A DNA stretch of 64,000 bases from Crenalkalicoccus roseus (GCF_004761865.1 NZ_SJDM01000001.1:373062-437061); one strand, 5' to 3'; positions 16,214 to 25,155 are shown, counted from the stretch's first letter. Numbers and translations: made by a program. Notes: a model not told the origin generated them from the letters alone.

Positions 16214-17176
16214 ATGCATCGCCGCAGCCTCGTCGCCGGCCTCGCCGCGCTTCCCGTCCTCGCCGCCCCGGCGGCACGGGCGCAGCGCGGCTTTCCCGAG
16301 CGCCCGATCACCATGATCGTCGCCTTTGCCCCGGGCGGAGGCACCGATGTCGCGGCCCGCACCCTGGCCCGCTTCATGGAGAAGGACCTCGGCCAGCCCG
16401 TGGTGGTGGTGAACCGCCCCGGCGCCGGCGGCGAGATCGGCTGGAGCGAACTCGCCCGCGCCAGGCCCGACGGCTACACCATCGGCTTCATCAACACGCC
16501 CAACCTGCTGACCGTCCCGATCGAGCGCCAGGCGCGGTTCCGATTCGAGGATTTCGCGCCCATCGCCAACATCGTGGACGATCCCGGCGGCATCTGGGTG
16601 CTGCAGGACAGCCCCATCGCCTCGCTCGCCGACATGCTGGAGGCGGCGAAGCGGCGCCCGGGCGAGATCAGCTACGGCACCACCGGCGTCGGCTCCGACG
16701 ACCACCTGGCGATGCTGGCGCTGGAGCGGCTGACCGGCACGAAATTCCTGCACGTGCCCTTCAACGGCTCCTCCCAGGTGCGCACCGCGCTGCTGTCGCG
16801 CCAGCTCGCCCTGGCCGTGGTGAACATGGGCGAGGGCATGGCGGACTGGCGCCAGGGGCTGATCCGCCCGCTCGGCGCCATGGCCGAGCGACGCTGGGAG
16901 GGCGCCCCGGAAGTGCCGACCTTCCGCGAGATGGGGCTCGACCTGGTGCAGGGCTCGCAGCGTGGCGTCGGCGCCCCGGCAGGCGTGCCCCGCGAGGTGC
17001 TGGACCGCCTCGCGCTCGCCGTGCGCCGCGCCGTCGAGGACCCCGAGTTCCGCGTCGCCGCCCGGCAGCAGTCGCTGCCGCTGCGCTTTCTCGGCCCCGA
17101 CGAGTGGCATGCCGAGCTCCTCGCCATGAAGGCCGGGTTCGAGCGGCTCTGGGCGCAGCACCCCTGGCGCGAATAG
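16214..17176 (+). CDS. Bug family tripartite tricarboxylate transporter substrate-binding protein
   Basis: A 320-residue periplasmic binding protein of the Bug/TctC family. The N-terminus (MHRRSLVAGLAALPVLAAPAARAQ) is a signal peptide. FPERPITMIVAFAPGGGTD opens the mature domain with the hallmark PGGGTD loop. NRPGAGG and the GTTGVGSD region are conserved ligand contacts. ATG 16214 is chosen over an upstream start at 16106 because it begins the signal peptide. No TctA/TctB membrane genes lie nearby, as is usual for these orphan receptors. The ligand is probably a carboxylate or aromatic acid but cannot be named. Confidence 0.93.
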   Translation: MHRRSLVAGLAALPVLAAPAARAQRGFPERPITMIVAFAPGGGTDVAARTLARFMEKDLGQPVVVVNRPGAGGEIGWSELARARPDGYTIGFINTPNLLTVPIERQARFRFEDFAPIANIVDDPGGIWVLQDSPIASLADMLEAAKRRPGEISYGTTGVGSDDHLAMLALERLTGTKFLHVPFNGSSQVRTALLSRQLALAVVNMGEGMADWRQGLIRPLGAMAERRWEGAPEVPTFREMGLDLVQGSQRGVGAPAGVPREVLDRLALAVRRAVEDPEFRVAARQQSLPLRFLGPDEWHAELLAMKAGFERLWAQHPWRE

Positions 17177-17300
17177 GCCGGCGGTGCCGGGCCGCGCCGC
17201 CCCGCGCCGGCGGCATGGCCCGCCGCCGGAGCCATGCGCCGGCGTGGGTTGCCCCCGGACGGATCCGGATGGGTAATCGCCCCCCTTTCCGGAGCCGCGC

Positions 17301-18527
17301 ATGTCCACCACCAGCCTGCAAGACGCCCGCCCGGGGCTCGCCATCGGCGTGCTGATCGGCTCCGCGGTGCTCTGCGCCGCCCTCGCCATGGGGCTGCGGC
17401 AGAGCATGGGCCTGTTCCTCGCCCCGATGACGGCGGCGCATGCCTGGACCGCCTCCGGCTTCGCCTTCGCCATCGCGCTGCAGGTGCTGCTGAACGGCGT
17501 CTCGCAGCCGATCCTCGGCCAGGTGGCCGACCGCATCGGCGGGCGGCGCGTCGTCATCGGCGGGGCGCTGCTGCAGGCGCTGGCGGTGCTCGGCATGGCG
17601 CTGTCGGACGGGCTGCCGCTCTTCACCTTCTTCGCCGGGCTGCTGATGGGCATCGCCGTCTCGGCGGCGGGGATGCCGATCATCATCGCCTCGCTGACCC
17701 GCCTGCTGCCCGAGGAGAGGCGCGGCCGCGCGACGGGGCTCGGCACGGCGGGCTCCTCCTTCGGGCAGTTCCTGGTGGTGCCGCTGGTGCAGCTCGGCAT
17801 CTCGGGCTTCGGCTGGCAGACGGCGTTGCTGCTGGTGGCCGCGGCCTCGCTGCTGATGATCCCGCTCGCCCTGCCGCTGAACGACCGTCCGGCGCCGCCC
17901 ACGGCCGGCGCGCCGCGCGAGCAGACGGCGCGGAAGGCGCTCTCCCTCACCTTCCGCGACCCGACCTTCTGGTGCCTGTTCTCGGGCTTCTTCGTCTGCG
18001 GCCTGCATGTCAGCTTCCTCACCGTGCACCTGCCGGGCTTCGTGGCGAGCTGCCACCTGCCGGCGGCGGTGGGCGCCGGGGCGCTCAGCCTGATCGGGCT
18101 GTTCAACGTCGCCGGCTCGCTGATCTCGGGGGAGCTGTCCGGGCGCTGGCGGCGGCGGGAACTGCTGGTGGCGATCTATGCCGCGCGCGGGGCGGTGATG
18201 ACGGCCTTCCTGCTGGCCGAGAAGACGACCGCGACGGTGCTGCTGTTCTCGGCGGCGATGGGCCTCCTGTGGCTGTCCACCGTGCCGCCCACGATCGCGC
18301 TCTGCGCGCGCAATTTCGGCACGCGCTGGCTGGCGACGATCTTCGGCGTGGTGTTCCTCGGCCACCAGATCGGCGGCTTCACCGGCGCCTGGCTCGGCGG
18401 CATCGTGTTCGACCGCACCGGCAGCTACGACATGATGTGGGTGATCGGCATCCTGGCCGCCGCCTTCGCCGCGCTGGTCCACCTGCCGGTGCGCGACGGC
18501 CCTCGCGCCGCCGCGGTGCCGGCCTGA
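17301..18527 (+). CDS. MFS transporter
   Basis: A 408-residue integral membrane protein with about 12 hydrophobic segments in two halves, separated by a cytoplasmic loop around residues 195-220. GQVADRIGGRRV between helices 2 and 3 is the MFS signature motif A. RATGLGTAGSSFGQF and the repeated GxLG-type helices resemble the monocarboxylate/oxalate-formate porter branch. Import or export of an organic acid is likely, but the substrate is not readable. ATG 17301 follows a CGGAGC ribosome site. It lies 124 bp after the Bug-family gene, and the two may share transcription. Confidence 0.92.
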   Translation: MSTTSLQDARPGLAIGVLIGSAVLCAALAMGLRQSMGLFLAPMTAAHAWTASGFAFAIALQVLLNGVSQPILGQVADRIGGRRVVIGGALLQALAVLGMALSDGLPLFTFFAGLLMGIAVSAAGMPIIIASLTRLLPEERRGRATGLGTAGSSFGQFLVVPLVQLGISGFGWQTALLLVAAASLLMIPLALPLNDRPAPPTAGAPREQTARKALSLTFRDPTFWCLFSGFFVCGLHVSFLTVHLPGFVASCHLPAAVGAGALSLIGLFNVAGSLISGELSGRWRRRELLVAIYAARGAVMTAFLLAEKTTATVLLFSAAMGLLWLSTVPPTIALCARNFGTRWLATIFGVVFLGHQIGGFTGAWLGGIVFDRTGSYDMMWVIGILAAAFAALVHLPVRDGPRAAAVPA

Positions 18528-18630
18528 CCGCGCGCGTTCCGCAGGCACGGCCGGGCGGGAACGGCTCTAGGGTCCGGTGGCGAAGGGCGCTAGAACGGGG
18601 CCCGTGCACCATCGGGCGAGGAGAGCGTGG

Positions 18631-19080
18631 ATGCGGCGTTGGGCCCTGCTTCTGGTATTGGGACTGCCCCTGGCCGCGGCGGATGCGGGCGCGCAGCAGC
18701 GCCAGGCGCCACCGCACGAATGGGTGCTCGGGGTCTGGACCGGCGGCCAGTTCCCTCCCGGCGAGACCGACAGCCAGGCCTGCTACGGTGCCGCCACGGT
18801 GATCTTCCTGCGCGACGTGATCATGCGCTCCACGCCCCTCGACGTCGCCTTCCGCCAGCGCCTGATCGAGACCGCGGCTTCCACGCCGAACGGCCTGGAA
18901 TTCCGTCTGGTGCCAGTCGGCCCCGGCGCCAGCGCCTTCGGAGGCGTCCCGCCCGACATCGGCTTCGGCTGCGACGGCAACCCCAACCTGCTCAGGGTGG
19001 AGCGGCGCGGCCCCAACGAGATCGTCTTCCCCGGCTGCCAGGACTTCCCCTCTCCCCTCCGCCGCTGCGTGCCGCGCTGA
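18631..19080 (+). CDS. Secreted protein of unknown function
   Basis: A 149-residue protein with a signal peptide (MRRWALLLVLGLPLAAADAGAQ). The mature part is small and contains WVLGVWTGGQFPPGE, then CYGAATVIFLRD and a Cys-containing end (GFGCDGNP, PGCQDFP, RRCVPR). Four mature cysteines could form two disulfides. I do not recognise a named domain. The WTGGxFPP...C pattern recalls small periplasmic proteins of Acetobacteraceae, but I cannot assign a role. ATG 18631 has a GAGGAGAG ribosome site and is preferred over an upstream start at 18577. Confidence 0.72.
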   Translation: MRRWALLLVLGLPLAAADAGAQQRQAPPHEWVLGVWTGGQFPPGETDSQACYGAATVIFLRDVIMRSTPLDVAFRQRLIETAASTPNGLEFRLVPVGPGASAFGGVPPDIGFGCDGNPNLLRVERRGPNEIVFPGCQDFPSPLRRCVPR

Positions 19081-19107
19081 GCCGCGGCCGGCGCAGGAGA
19101 CCGCCCG

Positions 19108-19749
19108 ATGCGCATCGCGCTGATCCACGCCCTCCGCCACTCCCCGCCGCCGATCGAGGCGGCCTTCGCCCGCGCCTGGCCGGAGCCGGTGCTGATGAAC
19201 CTGCTCGACGACAGCCTCTCCGCCGACCTGGCGCGGGAGGGGGCGCTGACGCCGCGGATGACCGAGCGCTTCCTCGCCCTCGCCCGTTACGCCGCGGGCA
19301 CGGGGGCGAAGGGCATCCTGTTCACCTGCTCCGCCTTCGGCCCCTGCATCGAGGCCTGCGCGCGCGACCTCGCGCCGCTGCCGGTGCTGAAGCCGAACGA
19401 GGCGATGATCGAGGAGGCCTGCGCCGCCGGCGCGCGCATCGGCCTGCTCGCCACCTTCCCGGCGACGCTCGATACCATGCCGGCGGAATTCCCCGCCCAT
19501 GTCACCGTGGTGCCGAAGCTGGCGGAGGGCGCGCTCGCCGCGCTGGACGCCGGGGATGCCGCGGCGCATGACCGGCTGGCGGCGGAAGCGGCGCGGAGCC
19601 TGCGGGACTGCGACGTGATCGCGCTCGCCCAGTTCAGCCTCGCGCGCGCCGCGCCGCTGGTGGCGGAGGCCACCGGTCGCCCGGTCTTCACCACGCCCGA
19701 CAGCGCGGTGCGCAAGCTGCGGCGCCTGCTGACGGGCCAGGCGGGCTAG
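19108..19749 (+). CDS. Aspartate/glutamate racemase family protein, second catalytic Cys absent
   Basis: A 213-residue protein with the two-domain fold of the Asp/Glu/hydantoin racemase superfamily. The first half has ILFTCSAFGPC, where the first catalytic Cys is expected. The second half has ARIGLLATFPATLDTMP and later CDVIALAQFSLARAAP, where the second catalytic Cys normally sits in an AxAC-type loop but is replaced by ALAQFS. Single-Cys members include arylmalonate decarboxylase and some isomerases, so racemase activity should not be assumed. TTPDSAVRKL ends the protein. It is cytoplasmic and follows the secreted protein by 27 bp. Confidence 0.82.
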   Translation: MRIALIHALRHSPPPIEAAFARAWPEPVLMNLLDDSLSADLAREGALTPRMTERFLALARYAAGTGAKGILFTCSAFGPCIEACARDLAPLPVLKPNEAMIEEACAAGARIGLLATFPATLDTMPAEFPAHVTVVPKLAEGALAALDAGDAAAHDRLAAEAARSLRDCDVIALAQFSLARAAPLVAEATGRPVFTTPDSAVRKLRRLLTGQAG

Positions 19750-19775
19750 AGACGTTTCCGTTCGCCCCGGCTCGC

Positions 19776-19860
19776 GGCAGATCGCCCGGCAAGGGGCGAA
19801 AGCGCGACCCGCCAAGGCGGATCGCGCCGTGGAGCGGATCCGGGAAGGTCGGACCGCCAA
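19776..19860 (+). repeat. Dispersed intergenic repeat family A, copy 3
   Basis: This copy has GCCCGGCAAGGGGCGAAAGC, then the palindrome CGACCCGCCAAGGCGGATCG and the tail GCCGTGGAGCGGATC. The 5' block of the family (GGCGCCTGATCC) is missing. It lies directly downstream of the racemase-like gene and may serve as its terminator region. Confidence 0.6.
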
Positions 19861-19901
19861 GCGCACGACACGGAAGGTGCGTCCCGGCTAGGCGGCCAGT
19901 C

Positions 19902-20096
19902 TCAGGGCCAGCCGCGCTCGCGCTCCAGCCGGATCACGCCATCCGTGGAAAGCGTGCCGAAGGGAAAGCTCCGGTCTCCGATGACGCTGTCGGGCACGCC
20001 GGAATACTCGCCCCCTGCCCGAACCAGGGGCGCACCGCCACAGCCGGCGAGGCCGAGCAGAAGGCAAGCGAGCGGGAAAAGGCGCGAAAGGGGCAT
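19902..20096 (-). CDS. Small lipoprotein
   Basis: A 64-residue predicted lipoprotein. MPLSRLFPLACLLLGLAGC is a short signal peptide ending in a lipobox (LAGC, Cys19), followed by Gly residues. The mature part is about 45 residues (VRAGGEYSGVPDSVIGD, then FGTLSTDGVIRLERERGW) and carries no recognised domain. ATG 20096 has a GGAG about 12 nt upstream; a start at 20147 would place 17 polar residues before the signal and is unlikely. It sits alone between two family A repeat copies. Confidence 0.72.
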   Translation of the reverse strand: MPLSRLFPLACLLLGLAGCGGAPLVRAGGEYSGVPDSVIGDRSFPFGTLSTDGVIRLERERGWP

Positions 20097-20135
20097 GGCG
20101 GGGTCTCCGCCCATGCAGATGGGACGATCCCGCGC

Positions 20136-20224
20136 AATGTGATCCACCTCGGTGGATCACGCTTCCGACTTTGTTGAGCGGCCGACTCACCGCTCCGGCG
20201 CTCCCGCCTGCGCGACTAGGCGCC
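20136..20224 (-). repeat. Dispersed intergenic repeat family A, copy 4
   Basis: Read on the minus strand: GGCGCCTAGTCGCGCAGG, the CGGAGCGGTGAGTCGGCC block, then AAGCGTGATCCACCGAGG with its palindromic partner. A 28-nt stretch (20188-20215) is identical to copy 2. The palindrome in this copy is TGATCCACCTCGGTGGATCA (20140-20159), which is perfectly self-complementary. Confidence 0.7.
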
Positions 20225-20270
20225 GAAGCAGATCCCGTTCGCCCCGGCGCCCGGCAAATGCCTTGGCCCA

Positions 20271-20330
20271 TTGATCGTGCGGGCATCCTCACCCGTTCAG
20301 GCGAGGACACCCGAACGGCGTCTGCCCTAG
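20271..20330 (+). repeat. Dispersed intergenic repeat family B, copy 1
   Basis: Starts TTGATCGTGCGGGCATCC and continues through ACCCGTTCAGGCGAGG to ACCCGAACGG. CCGTTC (20293-20298) and GAACGG (20313-20318) are inverse repeats. A second copy at 47477-47531 shares almost the whole length. It abuts the 3' end of the family 5 binding-protein gene and could end its transcript. Confidence 0.65.
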
Positions 20331-21946
20331 CGCAGATCCACCCTCGTCAGGTCGATGAACCAGCTCTGCGGGCTGACGAAGCCCTGCACCCGGCGCGACA
20401 TGGCGCGGGGATTGAGGTCGTGCACGATCCACAGCCAGGGCGGATTGTCCACCAGGCGCTCATGCGCCCGGGTCAGCAGCTCGGCGATCTTGGCGGGATC
20501 GCGCTCCACCTCGAGGGCGGCGAAGGCGGCGTCGAACTGCTCGTCCTTCCAGTGGCCGCTGTTCGAGCCGCGGGGGGTGAAATTCGCGGAGAGGAACCAG
20601 CGCGCCATCTGCGAGGGGTCGGAGGAGACCAGGCTGATGTTCAGCGCGTCCGCGTTCAGCCATTGCGGCTGGGTGGGCTCGGCGCGCAGCCCGGCGAGCA
20701 GCGTGTTCCACTCCACCACCTCGAAATTCACCCGCACGCCGCAATGCTGCTGGAGCTGCTGCTGCAGGAACTCGTTCATCGGCAGCGGCAGCATCTGCCC
20801 CGATCCGCTGGTGGAGATGCCGACGCGGATGGAGAGCGGGCGCTGCGCCGTGTAGCCCGCCTCCTGCAGCAGCGCCCGCCCCTTCGCGGGATCGAGGCGG
20901 TAGCGGTGCTGCGGCTCTCCGAAATGCGGGTCGTTCGCCTTGAAGAACCCGACCGAGGGCTCGGCGGTGCCGTTCAGCAGCTGCACCATGGCGTCGCGGT
21001 CGATGCAGTAGTTCAGCCCCTGGCGCACGCGCACGTCCTGCACCGGGCTGCCTTCCTTGCCGACGGCGAAGACCCAGGGCCAGACATGCGGGTAGCTGCC
21101 CGTCACCACCTGGAAGCCGGCCTGGCGCAGGGAGGCGAGCGCGTCGGGCGGCGGCACCTCGATCCAGTCCACCTGGCCGGAGCGCAGCGCCGCGAGGCGC
21201 GTCGTCGCCTCGGGCATCGGCATCAGCACGATGCGGTCGAGCTTCGCCCTGCCTTCCGCGTCCCAGTAATTGTCGTTGCGGGTGAGCTCGGCGAGCTGGC
21301 GCGGCACGAAGCGGCTCAGCCGGAAGGGACCGGTGCCGGCGGGCGGCAGCGTCGCCACCCTGGCCCAGTCCCGCCCGGCCTGCTCGAAGCTGTTGGGCGA
21401 GGTGAACAGGATGTAGACGACGAGATAGGGCCAGTAGCTGGCCGGGCGGGTCGTCTCCATCTCGACCGTGTGATCGTCCACCTTCCGGTAGCCGGCAAGG
21501 ATGGGGATGCGGCCGCGGGTGATGGCACTGCCCGCGGGATCGAATTGCGGGCTGTCATTCCTGAAGAAGCGGTCGAGGTTCCAGATCACGGCGTCGGCGT
21601 TGAAGGGCGTGCCGTCGTGGAACTGCACGTTGCGGCGCAGGTGGAAGCGCCACTTCCTGGGGTCCTGCTCGTCCTGCTCGAACCGCTCGGCGAGACCCGG
21701 CTTGATGCCGGAGAGGCGCGACGGATCGGAATGGTCCCAGGCGACCAGGGATTCGAACACCGGATAGCCGAGGAAGCGCATCCCCTCATAGCCGTTGTTG
21801 GGCATGCCCGTGGTGGTCGGCACATCCGCCGCCGTCATGCCGATGCGCAGCACCTTCTGCTGCTGCGCGGCGGCGGGCGCGGCCAGCGCGCCCGCCAGCG
21901 CCGCGGACAGCGCCAGGGCGGCCAGCCGGCCAGGAAAGCGTGTCAT
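20327..21946 (-). CDS. ABC transporter substrate-binding protein, family 5 (peptide/nickel type)
   Basis: A 539-residue extracellular binding protein of the SBP_bac_5 (DppA/OppA) family. MTRFPGRLAALALSAALAGA and the AAPAAAQ cleavage region form the signal peptide. KVLRIGMTAADVPTT starts the mature domain. WRFHLRRNVQFHDGTPFNADAV is split over the family's highly conserved hinge motif (residues roughly 110-130). VRQGLNYCIDRDAM and ARALLQEAGY-type blocks follow. ATG 21946 is chosen over 22009 because it begins the signal peptide. No permease or ATPase gene is adjacent. It lies 85 bp downstream of an acyl-CoA ligase gene on the same strand. The ligand is unknown. Confidence 0.92.
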   Translation of the reverse strand: MTRFPGRLAALALSAALAGALAAPAAAQQQKVLRIGMTAADVPTTTGMPNNGYEGMRFLGYPVFESLVAWDHSDPSRLSGIKPGLAERFEQDEQDPRKWRFHLRRNVQFHDGTPFNADAVIWNLDRFFRNDSPQFDPAGSAITRGRIPILAGYRKVDDHTVEMETTRPASYWPYLVVYILFTSPNSFEQAGRDWARVATLPPAGTGPFRLSRFVPRQLAELTRNDNYWDAEGRAKLDRIVLMPMPEATTRLAALRSGQVDWIEVPPPDALASLRQAGFQVVTGSYPHVWPWVFAVGKEGSPVQDVRVRQGLNYCIDRDAMVQLLNGTAEPSVGFFKANDPHFGEPQHRYRLDPAKGRALLQEAGYTAQRPLSIRVGISTSGSGQMLPLPMNEFLQQQLQQHCGVRVNFEVVEWNTLLAGLRAEPTQPQWLNADALNISLVSSDPSQMARWFLSANFTPRGSNSGHWKDEQFDAAFAALEVERDPAKIAELLTRAHERLVDNPPWLWIVHDLNPRAMSRRVQGFVSPQSWFIDLTRVDLR

Positions 21947-22031
21947 TGGATGTCTCCCGTGAAGCTCCGTGCCTTGCAGCCTATCGCGACGGCACAGGGG
22001 CGCAACCACCTCGCCACGCCCCGCCCGCCCC

Positions 22032-23678
22032 TCACTCCGCGGCGGCGGACCGGCCGCGGTAGCGCGCCTTCAGCTCGGCCTTCCACAGCTTGCCGGTGGC
22101 GGTGTGCGGCAGGCTCTCCACGAACTCCACCGCGTCCGGGATCCACCACTTCGCCACCTTGCCCTCGTAGAAGGCGAGGATCTCCTCGGCCGTCGGCGCC
22201 TCGCCGGACTTCGGCACCACCAGCAGCAGCGGCCGCTCGTCCCATTTCGGGTGGTGCATGGGAATCACCGCCGCCTCCTGCACCTTCGGGTGGCCCATGA
22301 TCAGGTTCTCCAGCGTGATGGAGGAGATCCACTCGCCGCCCGACTTGATCACGTCCTTGGCGCGGTCCACGATCTCGATGCAGCCGAGCTCGTCCACCGT
22401 CACCACGTCTCCGGTGCGGAACCAGCCGTCCGGCGTGAAGGCCGGATCGTCCTTGCGGTTGAAGTAGGCGCTGGCCACCCAGGGGCCGCGGATCTCGAGC
22501 TCGCCGAAGGCGACGCCATCGTGCGGGATCTCCTTCCCCTCCGCGTCGCGCACCCGGATCTCGGCGCCGTAGAGCGGGCGGCCCTGCTTGCGCGCATAGT
22601 CGAGGAAGCGGTCGTCGTCCCAGTCGGCGTTCTCCACCTTGGGGGCGTTGGCGGTGCCGAGCGGGCTCGTCTCCGTCATGCCCCAGGCGTGCAGGATGCG
22701 CACCCCGTACTCCTTCAGGAAGCCGGCGTTGATCGCGGTCGGCAGCGCCGTGCCCCCGACCACGAGGCGCGGCGGCTTCGAGAAGCGGCGCGCCGGGTCG
22801 GCGCGCAGCCATTGCAGCAGCGCGGTCCAGATGGTGGGCACGCCGGCGGAGAAGGTGACGCCCTCCTCCTCGAACAGCCGGTGCAGCGAGGCGGGGTCGA
22901 GCTTCGGACCGGGCAGCACCAGGCTCGACCCGGCCATGGCGGCGGAATAGGGGATGCCCCAGGCGTTGACGTGGAACATGGGCACCACCGGCATCACCAC
23001 GTCGAGCGCGCCGAAGCCGAAGGCGTCGCGCTGCAGGGCGGAGAGGCCGTGGATCACCGTGGAGCGGTGGCTGTAGAGCACTCCCTTGGGCTCACCCGTG
23101 GTGCCGGAGGTGTAGCAGAGCGAGGAGGCGGTGCGCTCGTCGAGGTCCGGCCAGTCGAAGCGCACCGGCTCGCCCGCGATCAGCGCCTCATGGGCCAGGA
23201 TCTCCACCCTGCCGCGCAGCCTCGTCTCGGCGGGAAGCTGCGCCGCCTCCCCCATCACGATGATGGCGCGCAGCGAGGCGGGCAGCTTGTCCGCCAGCCC
23301 CTCCACCACCGGCCAGAGGGTGGGGTCCACCATCAGGTGGGTGTCCTGCGCGTCCTCCAGGATGAAGGCGATCTGGCCGGGGAACAGGCGCGGGTTCACG
23401 GTGTGCAGCACCGCGCCCATGGAGGAGATGCCGTAATAGGCCTCGAGGTGGCGGTGGTCGTTCCAGGCGAGGGTGGCGATGCGCTCGCCCCGCTGCACCC
23501 CCCGCTTCGCCAGCGCATGGGCAAGCTGCGCGGCGCGGGCGGCGATCTCCGGCCAGCCGTGCCGGGCCAGGCTGCCGTCCGGGCGGGCGGAGACGATCTT
23601 CGATCGCGGATGGTTGCGCGCCGCGTGTTCCAGGATGGAGGAGATCAGCAGCGGTCGGTCCTGCATGAGGCCCAGCAT
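22032..23678 (-). CDS. Fatty-acid--CoA ligase (acyl-CoA synthetase)
   Basis: A 548-residue adenylate-forming enzyme that activates a carboxylic acid with ATP and joins it to Co[12 protein letters not shown] is the AMP-binding P-loop, GMTETSPLG the A5 motif, [10 protein letters not shown] the A7 motif, and GKLWKAELK carries the C-terminal lysine. MFHVNAWG and the general length match the medium/long-chain fatty acyl-CoA synthetase branch (FadD-like, also DMSP-type ligases). It is cytoplasmic. ATG 23678 follows a GGGAG-containing leader. Its promoter region is shared with a Nudix gene upstream on the same strand (97 bp gap). Confidence 0.92.
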   Translation of the reverse strand: MLGLMQDRPLLISSILEHAARNHPRSKIVSARPDGSLARHGWPEIAARAAQLAHALAKRGVQRGERIATLAWNDHRHLEAYYGISSMGAVLHTVNPRLFPGQIAFILEDAQDTHLMVDPTLWPVVEGLADKLPASLRAIIVMGEAAQLPAETRLRGRVEILAHEALIAGEPVRFDWPDLDERTASSLCYTSGTTGEPKGVLYSHRSTVIHGLSALQRDAFGFGALDVVMPVVPMFHVNAWGIPYSAAMAGSSLVLPGPKLDPASLHRLFEEEGVTFSAGVPTIWTALLQWLRADPARRFSKPPRLVVGGTALPTAINAGFLKEYGVRILHAWGMTETSPLGTANAPKVENADWDDDRFLDYARKQGRPLYGAEIRVRDAEGKEIPHDGVAFGELEIRGPWVASAYFNRKDDPAFTPDGWFRTGDVVTVDELGCIEIVDRAKDVIKSGGEWISSITLENLIMGHPKVQEAAVIPMHHPKWDERPLLLVVPKSGEAPTAEEILAFYEGKVAKWWIPDAVEFVESLPHTATGKLWKAELKARYRGRSAAAE

Positions 23679-23775
23679 GGCGGTCGCTCCCTGTCGGCCC
23701 GCGCGGTGGCGGGGTCGTGCGCCGAGTATCGGGGGCGCGGCCATGGGGCGGCAAGCGCGGCCCGCGCCCACGGCC

Positions 23776-24390
23776 TCAGGACGGTTCCGCTTCGCCCGCG
23801 CGGCACGGCCCCTCCCCCAGGGCGAGGCGCAGATGCTGCAGCAGCAGCACCGTCTTGGCATCCATGATCCCGCCCGAGGCCACCAGGGACCAGGCGTGCT
23901 CAAGGGGCAGTTCGAGAACCTCGATGTCCTCGCCCTCCTGCGGCAGACCGCCCCCGCCGCGGCGCCCCGCGGGATCGTACCGGGCGAGGAAGAGGTGCAG
24001 CTTCTCGGCGCAGGCCCCGGGGCTGGTGTAGAGCGTGAAGGCCCTCCGCAGGTCCCGCAGCCCGCAGCCGAGTTCCTGTTCCGCCTCCCTGCGGATGGCC
24101 TCCTCCGGATCCTCGCCGGGCTCGACATAGCCGGCGCAGGCCTCGATCAGGCGGGGCGGATCCCCGTTCAGCTGCGCCGGCAGCCGGTATTGCCGGATGA
24201 GCAGCACCGTGCGGCGCCCTGGATCATGGGGCAGGACGGCGGCGCCGGGACCGTTGCAGTAGACCTCGCGCTCCAGCGTCTGGAGGCGGCCGTCGCGCCG
24301 ACGATAGGCGAGGCGGTACTTCCGCAGTGGCCGCCAGTTCTGCGAGAGTGTCTCCACCGCCAGGATCTCGGCGCCGTGCTGCCCGTCCAT
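23776..24390 (-). CDS. Nudix hydrolase, ADP-ribose/GDP-mannose pyrophosphatase-like
   Basis: A 204-residue Nudix protein. The Nudix box reads GYVEPGED, then EAIRREAEQELGC; it keeps the RE and the last Glu but has Gln where the first Glu of the EE pair is usual, which could weaken metal binding. RTVLLIRQYRLPAQLNG and the length resemble NudK/ADP-ribose pyrophosphatases acting on nucleoside diphosphate sugars. ATG 24390 gives MDGQHGAEILAVETLSQNW, a typical start for this branch. It is divergent from the ribosome hibernation factor gene at 24539. Confidence 0.85.
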   Translation of the reverse strand: MDGQHGAEILAVETLSQNWRPLRKYRLAYRRRDGRLQTLEREVYCNGPGAAVLPHDPGRRTVLLIRQYRLPAQLNGDPPRLIEACAGYVEPGEDPEEAIRREAEQELGCGLRDLRRAFTLYTSPGACAEKLHLFLARYDPAGRRGGGGLPQEGEDIEVLELPLEHAWSLVASGGIMDAKTVLLLQHLRLALGEGPCRAGEAEPS

Positions 24391-24538
24391 GCCCCCTCTC
24401 CTCCGGCCTGCCGGAACGGGAACGGGAAGGCGGGCGCCCCGTTGCCGGAGGGATGCCGAGGCCGCCGTGGCAGGCGGCCGGCGGCGCGGCCCGTCCCTGG
24501 GCCGCCTTCCAGGACCGTCTTTCGGAGAGGTGCGCAGC

Positions 24539-24904
24539 ATGGAGCCGCAGCGGGACGCGGAGGATGATCCGGCCCCCCCGATCACGGTGTCGGGCCATCA
24601 GGTGGATGTCGGGGAGAGGCTGCGGGACCACGCGATACGGGAGATCCGCGATGTCGCCGCCAAGTATTTCGGCGGGGCCGAGGGTGTCGCGGTGACCTTC
24701 TCCCGCTCCGGCAAGGGCGGCTTCGGCTGCAGCATCCGCATCCATGCCGGCCGAGGCCTGCATTTCGAGGGGGAGGCGGAGAACGGCGACGCCTATCTGG
24801 CCTTCAACCAGGCGCTGGAGCGGGTGGCGAAGCAGCTTCGCCGCCGCAAGCGGGCGCTGAAGGAGGACAAGCCCGTCAACCCGGCAAAGGAGGGTCCGGC
24901 CTAG
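24539..24904 (+). CDS. Ribosome hibernation promoting factor, short form (HPF/RaiA)
   Basis: A 121-residue protein of the sigma-54 modulation/RaiA family. ITVSGHQVDVGERLRDHA is the conserved first strand and helix, and AYLAFNQALERVAKQLRRRK is the long second helix with its basic end. It binds in the 30S decoding channel and stops translation in resting cells. Alphaproteobacteria usually carry a long form of about 190 residues with a C-terminal dimerisation domain. Here that domain is absent and the protein ends soon after the basic helix, so it should act like E. coli YfiA/HPF. GGAGAGG precedes ATG 24539. Confidence 0.85.
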   Translation: MEPQRDAEDDPAPPITVSGHQVDVGERLRDHAIREIRDVAAKYFGGAEGVAVTFSRSGKGGFGCSIRIHAGRGLHFEGEAENGDAYLAFNQALERVAKQLRRRKRALKEDKPVNPAKEGPA

Positions 24905-25019
24905 CGTCTGATGCGCGAAGGCGGGATCGCCGGAGCGGGGAATCAGCCGCTCGAGCAGGGCAGAAGCGTGATCCGTCAGAACGGATCACGCTGTGGGGCG
25001 GACCGGGAGGGCCGGAACC
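24903..25019 (+). repeat. Dispersed intergenic repeat family A, copy 5
   Basis: Includes GCGTCTGATGCGCGAAGG, CCGGAGCGGGGAATCAGCCG, and the palindromic CGTGATCCGTCAGAACGGATCACG region (24967-24990 approximately), which pairs over its whole length except for the central bases. It starts at the stop codon of the hibernation factor gene and ends in GGGAGGGCCGGAACCGG. Confidence 0.7.
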
Positions 25020-25080
25020 GGCGCCCGGAAAGCGACAACGGAACCCGCCGTGGTGGATCGGCGGTAGGAGGCCGGGCATC

Positions 25081-25155
25081 TGGAGCGGGTGATGGGAATC
25101 GAACCCACGACATTCAGCTTGGGAAGCTGACGTTCTACCTCTGAACTACACCCGC
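25081..25155 (-). tRNA. tRNA-Gly (anticodon CCC)
   Basis: A 75-nt gene with encoded CCA. The acceptor GCGGGTG pairs with CACCCGC. The D arm is GTTC/GAAC. The anticodon stem TCAGC/GCTGA holds loop TTCCCAA, so the anticodon is CCC. The T arm GTGGG/CCCAT with TTCGATT is normal (one G-T pair). It decodes GGG, useful in this GC-rich genome. It sits 73 bp downstream of the rpsD stop on the same strand, separated by a strong hairpin. Confidence 0.96.
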
